NCBI RefSeq assembly: GCF_947492535.1
Contig: NZ_CANLNH010000007.1
Location: 1-64,000 of the forward strand
DNA: 64,000 bases
Direction of reading: 5' to 3'
DNA from: an uncultured Dokdonia sp.
Lineage (GTDB): Bacteria > Bacteroidota > Bacteroidia > Flavobacteriales > Flavobacteriaceae
The notes under the pieces were generated by a model. The model did not search any database. It was not told the origin of the DNA and worked only from the letters and a program-made list of their open reading frames with translations. Positions within the stretch are counted from its first letter, which is position 1; each line of letters begins with the position of its first letter. A program made the translations under genes and the position numbers. Below are positions 1 through 5,927 of this stretch, one piece after another.

Positions 1-77
1 CTAGCAATTAGGTATAGAAGGAAACTGAATTATACGTTAAAAAGGAAATGCATCACATCGCCATCGGCTACGATATA
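1..77. repeat. Partial duplicate of the ychF 3' end
   Basis: Bases 1-77 are identical to 152-228. The right copy contains the stop codon and last 15-16 codons of ychF plus 29 bp of 3' flank; the left copy is a detached duplicate, cut by the window edge. The copies are separated by 74 bp that hold a hairpin. The left copy diverges after base 77, exactly where ychF coding sequence would continue, so it is not a second gene. Confidence 0.9.
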
Positions 78-101
78 GCCTCAAAAGGAATAAAACGGAA
101 A

Positions 102-144
102 ATTCCATAAAATTTGTGCTTCGCAAATACAAATTTTATGGAAT
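102..144 (-). terminator. Hairpin terminator downstream of ychF
   Basis: A 16-bp perfect stem (102-117 with 129-144) has an 11-nt loop. On the minus strand it follows the ychF stop codon at 181 and is followed by a T-rich stretch, as expected for an intrinsic terminator. It lies between the two copies of the ychF-tail repeat. Confidence 0.6.
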
Positions 145-180
145 AACCACCCTAGCAATTAGGTATAGAAGGAAACTGAA

Positions 181-1275
181 TTATACGTTAAAAAGGAAAT
201 GCATCACATCGCCATCGGCTACGATATACCCTTTTCCTTCTACACCTAATTTTCCAGCTTCTTTTACTTTAGCTTCACTTCCGTACTCCACAAAGTCATT
301 ATATTTAATAACCTCAGCACGAATAAATCCTTTTTCAAAATCGGTGTGAATAACACCAGCGGCTTGCGGTGCTGTAGAACCAATATTAATCGTCCATGCA
401 CGTACTTCTTTTACCCCTGCTGTAAAATAGGTTTGTTGATTTAATAACTTATACGCACTACGTATCAATTTTGCACTTCCTGGTTCATCAAGACCAATAT
501 CAGCTAAAAACATCTGACGCTCTTCATAGTCATCTAGCTCTGTAATATCTGCCTCTGTACCTACAGCGAGTACTAATACTTCTGCATGTTCATCTTTTAC
601 AGTCTCACGTACTTTATCTACATATGCATTTCCATCTACAGCACTGTTTTCATCTACATTACATACATACATTACTGGTTTATCTGTAATAAACTGTAAT
701 GGTTTTACATATTCTTCACGTGCATCTTCATCTATATCTATAGCGCGTACAGAAATACCGCCTTCTAAACCTTCTTTTAATTTAAGTAACACAGCTTCTT
801 CTGCTTGTGCTTCTTTATTTCCAGTTCTCGCGGCGCGTTTTACTTTATCTATTTTCTTATCTACCGTATCAAGATCTTTTAATTGTAACTCAATATCAAT
901 TGTTTCTTTATCGCGTATGGGATCTACACTTCCATCTACGTGTACAATGTTATCATTATCAAAACAACGCAATACGTGAAGAATTGCGTCGGTCTCACGG
1001 ATGTTTCCTAAAAACTGATTTCCTAATCCTTCTCCTTTACTTGCTCCTTTTACCAATCCTGCAATATCAACAATCTCTACCGTTGCTGGTACTACGCGTT
1101 CTGGATTTACAAGTTCTTCTAATTTCTCAAGACGTGGGTCTGGTACATTTACAACACCTATATTAGGCTCGATGGTACAAAACGGAAAATTGGCGCTTTG
1201 TGCTTTAGCATTAGATAAACAATTAAATAATGTTGATTTCCCAACATTCGGTAATCCTACGATTCCTGCTTTCAT
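181..1275 (-). CDS. ychF: Redox-regulated ATPase YchF (Obg-like)
   Basis: This is a cytosolic P-loop NTPase of the Obg/YchF class, which prefers ATP and associates with ribosomes (family knowledge). The P-loop GLPNVGKS is at residues 7-14, followed by the G2 region around [10 protein letters not shown], the G3 motif DIAGLVKGA near residue 70, and an NVDE motif in place of the GTPase NKxD near residue 206, which is the YchF hallmark. A coiled-coil insertion and a C-terminal TGS domain follow. Its 364 residues match the family length. The start is the ATG at 1275. A -7 promoter box lies about 95 bp upstream. The last 16 codons are duplicated at 30-77. Identification is secure. Confidence 0.97.
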   Translation of the reverse strand: MKAGIVGLPNVGKSTLFNCLSNAKAQSANFPFCTIEPNIGVVNVPDPRLEKLEELVNPERVVPATVEIVDIAGLVKGASKGEGLGNQFLGNIRETDAILHVLRCFDNDNIVHVDGSVDPIRDKETIDIELQLKDLDTVDKKIDKVKRAARTGNKEAQAEEAVLLKLKEGLEGGISVRAIDIDEDAREEYVKPLQFITDKPVMYVCNVDENSAVDGNAYVDKVRETVKDEHAEVLVLAVGTEADITELDDYEERQMFLADIGLDEPGSAKLIRSAYKLLNQQTYFTAGVKEVRAWTINIGSTAPQAAGVIHTDFEKGFIRAEVIKYNDFVEYGSEAKVKEAGKLGVEGKGYIVADGDVMHFLFNV

Positions 1276-1371
1276 AATAGATACTTCAAATGATTATGTA
1301 TAGATACGCTCCTGCCTGCCTGCCGGCAAGTTCGCGAAAGCGGTTTAAAACACCACTCCTTTTTCAGCGTG

Positions 1372-1379
1372 CAAAGATA
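1372..1379 (-). promoter_or_regulatory. Candidate -7 box for ychF
   Basis: Read on the minus strand this is TATCTTTG, a perfect match to the Bacteroidota -7 consensus TAnnTTTG, about 95 bp before the ychF start and just after the stop of the upstream gene. A TTTG about 12 bp upstream is closer than the usual -33 spacing, so the upstream half is unclear. The predicted leader includes a partial TTCGCGAAAGCG palindrome at 1331-1343. Confidence 0.4.
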
Positions 1380-1401
1380 CAAGGGAAGAACCAAAATACC
1401 A

Positions 1402-2787
1402 TCATTTTGGATTTATTGTTTTTTCTCCTACTGTTCCGTACCATTTTGCAATGGTATTTTCGGCAGGTTTAAAACGCGGTGTAAAGTCTACATTGGTTTT
1501 TGCTCCTTCAGCAGTTGTTCGAGTATGCCATTGCCAAATATAGCATCCTGCAAACCAAGGTTCATTCCATAATTTTTGAAACATCGCTTCATAGGCACGT
1601 TGTTGGGTTTGATCAGATTTTTTCTTGGTGAGCGCTCCTGTTACTGCGCCCCATTCCCAAGGAGCAATCGTTGCTGCATCATCACTTCGATACCCAATTT
1701 CTGTAAATAAAATTGGCATATCATACTGTGATGATGCTTTCTTTAAGGCTGTTATATGTGTATCCCAACCTGCTTTAATCGTTTCTAAATCAGGATTTCT
1801 ATTGGTTGTTAAAGGAAAATATGCTTGTACGCCTATATAATCGAGTTCCTTCCAAAACGGAATACGTTCTATAGGGTCGTCCCAATTGGAAGCATACGTC
1901 AACTGTCCAGTATATATTTCTTTAATCTTTTTTATAAATGGAATCCACACATCAGGTTGATGCTGAATGGCTGTTCGTAATTCTGTACCTATACAAAATA
2001 AAGGGACGTCCATTTTTGCTGCCATACGGGCATATTGTAACATGCGCTCCTCATAACTCTTAAACCATATATCCCAATCTTCCTGAGAAAGTTGAATATT
2101 AGAACGCCACCCTTCACGTAACCAAATATGCGGTTTTAAATGTACGCTGATTTCCTTTTCTTGTAGTCTTCTAATATGTTTCATCGTTACAGAATCCCGA
2201 CGAGACCAAACGTCGGGAATTACCTTACCTTCTATTTTATTTGTGGTTTCATTTTTCTGATCTATAAACGGAATCACAGTAGCCCACTCAATATTATCTT
2301 TTATAAGGTCTTTTGTTGCTTTCTGCACATCTTCTTGATCATACGACCAGAAAACACTCATCCCTCTATGTTTTCCATCTATTTCGTAGCGATTTGTCGC
2401 TTTCTCAGATGTATTTTCTATACTATAATCCCAATCATAATTAAAGAACTCAGTACTATTAAAAGAGATAATCCCTTTAATACTTATATAGATCACAAAA
2501 ATTGGGATCACAAGTGAGAAGCTAAATCGTTTAAGTGCTAACGTCCATCCTCTTTTTTTAAATCCCCGTACTGCATATCGTATGATAACAAATAGTACAT
2601 AAACGAGTAAAAAGAATATATGGAATCCAATAAGAAATCGTGATGTAGGTACAAATACGCCTAGCATTTTGATGGCTTCTACAAAAGAAACCTTAGCTCT
2701 CCATATGCCTATACAATAGAATAGCAAAAATATGCCCCAAGTACTTAGGTACAGTTTTAAAAGAATACGAAGTGTTTTCTTAAACAT
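1402..2787 (-). CDS. Membrane-anchored GH113-like glycoside hydrolase
   Basis: The 461-residue protein has three hydrophobic segments (about 8-28, 52-72 and 88-108) and then an extracytoplasmic TIM-barrel-like domain from about residue 140. Motifs resembling glycoside hydrolase family 113 (beta-mannanases) are visible: FCIGTEL with Glu269 as candidate acid/base, GVQAYFPL, and ILFTEIGYRS with Glu363 as candidate nucleophile. Aromatic residues (WLREGWRS, YIWQWH) could line a sugar site. A role in mannan or glycan hydrolysis at the envelope is inferred from family only. The three N-terminal helices are unusual for the family. It sits alone between ychF and the hydrolase at 2849, on the same strand. 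Confidence 0.75.
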   Translation of the reverse strand: MFKKTLRILLKLYLSTWGIFLLFYCIGIWRAKVSFVEAIKMLGVFVPTSRFLIGFHIFFLLVYVLFVIIRYAVRGFKKRGWTLALKRFSFSLVIPIFVIYISIKGIISFNSTEFFNYDWDYSIENTSEKATNRYEIDGKHRGMSVFWSYDQEDVQKATKDLIKDNIEWATVIPFIDQKNETTNKIEGKVIPDVWSRRDSVTMKHIRRLQEKEISVHLKPHIWLREGWRSNIQLSQEDWDIWFKSYEERMLQYARMAAKMDVPLFCIGTELRTAIQHQPDVWIPFIKKIKEIYTGQLTYASNWDDPIERIPFWKELDYIGVQAYFPLTTNRNPDLETIKAGWDTHITALKKASSQYDMPILFTEIGYRSDDAATIAPWEWGAVTGALTKKKSDQTQQRAYEAMFQKLWNEPWFAGCYIWQWHTRTTAEGAKTNVDFTPRFKPAENTIAKWYGTVGEKTINPK

Positions 2788-2848
2788 AAGGAAGCTATCT
2801 AAAAAGGACTACTACCTCTTAGAAGCGTATCCTATATAATTGTTACAA

Positions 2849-3679
2849 TTATTTTTCTTTTTTAAGAACGCGATCTATTGCCGTTGTATACTCTGGAAAT
2901 GTCACAAGATCATTGTGACCTCCACTAGGAACGGTTATAAATTCTTTAGACGATGTTGCTATTTTTTCAAATAACTTCTGCCCATGTTCATAAGCAACTA
3001 CGGCATCATCAGTACCGTGAAAAACAGTAATAGGGCAAGAAACAGCATCTACAAATTCATATGTAGGCATCCTGTATTTTAATAATCGTTTTACAGGAAG
3101 CCATCTAAAACGCGAACGTGCCTCATCTTCGATACTATAAAACGGTGTTTCTAACGTAAGGTTTTTAGGGGTATGTTTACTTGCTACATAGGTAGCGAAA
3201 GTGGTCCCTAAGCTTCTCCCATATACATGAATTTGGGATTCGGGATAGTTCGCTTTCGCGAAAGCGTACCAAACCTCACTATCATCATACAAGGCTTGTT
3301 CTGGATTTGAAGTAGTTATGCTCGCATCACTTTTCCCATAATTACGATAATCCATTACAATTACTGAATATCCTTTTTGACTGAAAAACTGCGTAATCTC
3401 CCCCCAACGACGCACACTACCTGCATTTCCATGAAAATAAAGAATAACACCTTTAGCATTTGCTACAGGAAAATGGAGTCCGTGAAGTTGCACTCCTCCT
3501 TCTCCTTCTTGGTATATTTCTTCAAAAGGAACATCAAATTCAAAAACATAGTCTTTGGGTAATTGTTCGGGATGAAAAAGCATACTCTCTTGAAAAAAGT
3601 ATAATCCGCCACATAAAATTCCATAAAGATTTCCCAAAATAAACAGGAGGATTGCTCCTCTTTTTAGTGTACGCTTCAT
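2849..3679 (-). CDS. Membrane-anchored alpha/beta hydrolase (copy 1)
   Basis: This 276-residue serine hydrolase has one N-terminal hydrophobic anchor (about 8-30), so the catalytic domain probably faces the periplasm. The oxyanion-loop motif YFHGNAG is followed by the nucleophile elbow YGRSLGTT (Ser156), the acid in HGTDD (Asp224 or Asp225) and the base in GGHND (His255). The order and length resemble BEM46/ABHD13-like hydrolases. It is paralogous to the protein at 4552-5421, sharing LHF, MDYR, YGRSLG, KYxxPTY and HGTDD blocks. It lies downstream of a cysteine-rich leader-peptide gene with a terminator between them. The substrate cannot be told from sequence. Confidence 0.85.
   Translation of the reverse strand: MKRTLKRGAILLFILGNLYGILCGGLYFFQESMLFHPEQLPKDYVFEFDVPFEEIYQEGEGGVQLHGLHFPVANAKGVILYFHGNAGSVRRWGEITQFFSQKGYSVIVMDYRNYGKSDASITTSNPEQALYDDSEVWYAFAKANYPESQIHVYGRSLGTTFATYVASKHTPKNLTLETPFYSIEDEARSRFRWLPVKRLLKYRMPTYEFVDAVSCPITVFHGTDDAVVAYEHGQKLFEKIATSSKEFITVPSGGHNDLVTFPEYTTAIDRVLKKEK
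3251..3266. repeat. CGCTTTCGCGAAAGCG palindrome inside a gene
   Basis: A perfect 16-bp copy of the window's commonest palindrome, here inside the coding sequence of the hydrolase at 2849-3679, so the motif is tolerated in coding DNA. Confidence 0.95.
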
Positions 3680-3729
3680 TGCATAGGTTTATAATGAGAC
3701 AAAGTAACTGTTTTTAATAGGAATAAAAA

Positions 3730-3767
3730 AAACACCTAAGTATATAAGAGCATAAACTTAGGTGTTT
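3730..3767 (-). terminator. Terminator between peptide gene and hydrolase
   Basis: A 12-bp perfect stem (3730-3741 with 3756-3767) has a 14-nt loop. On the minus strand the stem is followed by a T-run (the A-run at 3724-3730), so it should end transcripts of the small peptide gene at 3825-4031 before the hydrolase. The gap thus separates the two genes transcriptionally at least in part. Confidence 0.7.
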
Positions 3768-3824
3768 CTTAATCTGATACAGTATATAAACTGTGTGTGG
3801 TTTTATTTACATACTGTTTTAAAA

Positions 3825-4031
3825 TTATCCTCCAAATCCATCACATGCTAACACGTCAAAAACGCATAAACCTACGCTCTGTACACAGGCAAAGATGCAA
3901 CCTACGGGAAATACACCTGCACAATCTGCATCAGAGTTACAGGTTGTTAATCCCATACCTCCACCTACTGACAACTGTTCTTTTTTGCTCAACTTTTGAG
4001 CACCTTTTACATTTGAAATCTTTTTTAACAT
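3825..4031 (-). CDS. Cys-rich peptide with double-glycine-type leader
   Basis: The 68-residue peptide begins with a Bacteroidota bacteriocin-type leader: hydrophobic start MLKKI, then Leu14, Lys16, Glu18-Gln19 and a Gly-Gly-Gly at 23-25 where a C39-peptidase exporter would cut. The core after Gly24/25 is rich in Gly, Val and Phe and has six cysteines (31, 37, 45, 49, 56, 63), enough for three disulfides or other cross-links; it ends GFGG. It has its own terminator and is followed by a membrane alpha/beta hydrolase. No exporter or modification enzyme is in the window. Leader class is well supported; whether the product is a bacteriocin, signal or other secreted peptide is unknown. Confidence 0.75.
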   Translation of the reverse strand: MLKKISNVKGAQKLSKKEQLSVGGGMGLTTCNSDADCAGVFPVGCIFACVQSVGLCVFDVLACDGFGG

Positions 4032-4304
4032 TATTTATCTATTTTAAATGACACATTCCTCTGATCAGTTTAAGACAGTCAAAGAATCTGTCTAACAAAC
4101 TAGTTTTGTATGATTTAAATGTAGATTCATTTATATGGATTTACAAAGAAACTATTCCAGTTTTCATGAATATCGATAAAGTAAAAAGTGTCCCCACAAA
4201 AACTTACTATTAGAAGGCTATTTAAATTTGTAACTAATTAAAATAGAATACTTATAGATCAATTACTATTTAATATTTAATTGATGATTTATATAATTTT
4301 GTTA

Positions 4305-4453
4305 ACCCGTTGTGCATTTTGAATAGATTTCTTGATTTTTCCCCTCCCTGAAGGGTGAATCGAAGAAATCTTTAGTACTTCCTTTAGGATTTGAGGGAAA
4401 TAATGAAGATTGATAGGATACTATCACAGTTGTTTTGTCAAAATGCACAACAG
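4305..4453. repeat. MITE-like structured repeat, copy A
   Basis: About 149 bp bounded by inverted ends (CCGTTGTGCATTTTGA on the left and its near-complement on the right, perfect over 14 bp). Inside are a hairpin (4325-4337 with 4358-4371, one bulged G) whose loop carries CCCTGAAGGG, and CCTTTAGGATTTGAGG. Copy B at 14171-14322 shares ends, length and internal motifs while its hairpin stem differs by compensating changes. No coding capacity is visible. The rest of 4032-4551 shows no gene; the leader region of the peptide gene is at its left end. Confidence 0.8.
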
Positions 4454-4551
4454 ATTTTATTAGTAATGTTTCAAGAAAAGTAGTCTACACTAAATGATGT
4501 AATAACATGATTTATTAGTATAGAAAATAAAAGGTGTTGTATCTATACTAC

Positions 4552-5421
4552 CTACGCATTCTTACGCTTTGTATTATGAATTACGTTGAAGCTAGAGCCT
4601 TCCAAATCGATTTCTTTTGGTGTAGAATTAAGAATTTCGGTAAGCATTTTATGATAACTCTCAAAGTTATTGAGGTTTTTATGCCCGCCCCCAATGATGG
4701 TGTACATTTTAGTTAACTTAGGTTTCACTTTAGAAAGTTTCACACTCGTTTTATAGGGAATCAATTTATCATCGGTACCATGAATAATATGGATAGGACA
4801 TTGTACATATTTAAGCCACTTGTAGGTAGGTAACGGATATTTAATCAATAAAGACAGAGGCATAAACGGCGCATAGCGTGCCGTTACTTTGGTAAGACTA
4901 TAATAGGGAGCATCAAGAATAAGCATCCTCGGATTATTTACAGAGGCAATTTTGGTAGCAAGTCCAGATCCCAAACTACGTCCATAGAGGATAATATGTT
5001 TTTCATCTACGTGTTCTTTTAATTTATTATAAATTACTTGTAGATCTCTTTTCAATGCTTTCTGATTACGACGTCCTGTACTTTTTCCAAAACCTCGGTA
5101 ATCCATCATCACAACATCATAGCCATTACGCGTAAAATCTACGGCAAATTTTCCCCATCCTTTAATGCTTTTAGAATTTCCTTTGAGATACAACACAACG
5201 CCCTTAGGTTTTTTAACCTTAAAATGGAGTCCATTCAGTTGTGCACCGTCTCTTGTCTCTATGGTATATTCATCTACTTCTTGATTTTCATAAAAGAATT
5301 GAAAATCAGCAGGTAGTTTTTCTGGTTTAAATAAGAAATAGTCTTGTAAATAATATAATAATATACTTATAACAATGTATAATATAATTAAAGTAATACC
5401 TACAACTATTAATTGTTTCAT
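4552..5421 (-). CDS. Membrane-anchored alpha/beta hydrolase (copy 2)
   Basis: This 289-residue paralogue of the hydrolase at 2849-3679 has an N-terminal hydrophobic anchor (about 4-24), nucleophile elbow YGRSLGSG (Ser149), HGTDD acid (Asp217 or Asp218) and GGGHKN base (His247). The oxyanion-loop HG of copy 1 (YFHGNAG) is replaced by Lys-Gly (YLKGNS), which may change activity. The C-terminal tail is about 20 residues longer and polar. It starts 53 bp after the stop of a cysteine-rich leader-peptide gene, with a terminator hairpin in the gap. Substrate unknown; family assignment is firm. Confidence 0.85.
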   Translation of the reverse strand: MKQLIVVGITLIILYIVISILLYYLQDYFLFKPEKLPADFQFFYENQEVDEYTIETRDGAQLNGLHFKVKKPKGVVLYLKGNSKSIKGWGKFAVDFTRNGYDVVMMDYRGFGKSTGRRNQKALKRDLQVIYNKLKEHVDEKHIILYGRSLGSGLATKIASVNNPRMLILDAPYYSLTKVTARYAPFMPLSLLIKYPLPTYKWLKYVQCPIHIIHGTDDKLIPYKTSVKLSKVKPKLTKMYTIIGGGHKNLNNFESYHKMLTEILNSTPKEIDLEGSSFNVIHNTKRKNA

Positions 5422-5443
5422 TATACTAAAGTAATGAAAAAAG

Positions 5444-5467
5444 AAAAGCGAGTCGTAACTCGCTTTT
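5444..5467 (-). terminator. Terminator after the 46-residue peptide gene
   Basis: A 10-bp perfect stem (5444-5453 with 5458-5467) closes a CGTA loop. On the minus strand it begins 7 nt after the peptide stop codon and is followed by a T-rich run, 22 nt before the hydrolase start. It may act as an attenuator between the two genes, giving more peptide than hydrolase transcript. Confidence 0.7.
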
Positions 5468-5474
5468 AAACTTC

Positions 5475-5615
5475 TTAATTAACACAACAACACCTAGGGT
5501 TTGTATTAAGATAACAAAAACAAGCATAGCAAGGAAGGGAAGCTCCATTAATAGTTTCTTGTTCTTCTTTTTCTAATTCTTTAATTCTGCTGATTTTTAA
5601 AATATCATTTAGCAT
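5475..5615 (-). CDS. Second Cys-rich leader-type peptide, 46 residues
   Basis: A short gene read by eye: ATG at 5613-5615, stop TAA at 5475-5477. The leader aligns without gaps to that of the peptide at 3825-4031: Met-Leu start, Ile5, Leu14, Lys16, Glu18-Gln19, and Gly24-Ala25 (NGA) as the Gly-Gly-type cleavage site. The 21-residue core after residue 25 has six cysteines, spaced C29, C32, C34 and a CCC triplet at 42-44, which is dense for its size. A perfect -7 box lies about 35 bp upstream and a terminator directly downstream. Next gene is the paralogous hydrolase. Real gene very likely; function (bacteriocin, pheromone, metal-binding peptide) unknown. Confidence 0.7.
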   Translation of the reverse strand: MLNDILKISRIKELEKEEQETINGASLPCYACFCYLNTNPRCCCVN

Positions 5616-5649
5616 ATTAATAAAAATTTATAGTTAATACTCTATATTA

Positions 5650-5657
5650 CAAACATA
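5650..5657 (-). promoter_or_regulatory. Candidate -7 box for the 46-residue peptide gene
   Basis: On the minus strand this reads TATGTTTG, matching TAnnTTTG, about 35 bp before the ATG at 5615; no TTTG at the ideal -33 spacing was seen. The remainder of the 5616-5927 gap is AT-rich and holds one TTTCGCGAAA core at 5784-5793 between the divergent peptide and M16 peptidase genes. Confidence 0.45.
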
Positions 5658-5927
5658 TAACTCAATTTTATGTTTTATTATTATAATTAAGCAAAAAATT
5701 AACACATTAGTTATCAGACATATAACAATTTGACAAGTTTAAAATATCATATATAGGTTAAGAATCTTTTTGATTTTTTACGCTTTCGCGAAAAGTAAAT
5801 AAGGCATCATTAATTCTTTCAAAAAATGCCTGTAACCCCTTACAAACGTTAAATTCTTTAACACAAAACCCCTTTTATACACAAAGAGAGTATCGTACCT
5901 TGTAGGCTTCTTAATAAATAAAAAAAA

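Noticed and set aside
116-349. 77-residue open frame over the ychF 3' end
   Set aside because: It is antisense to ychF and partly lies in the duplicated tail; codons are the shadow of the real gene.
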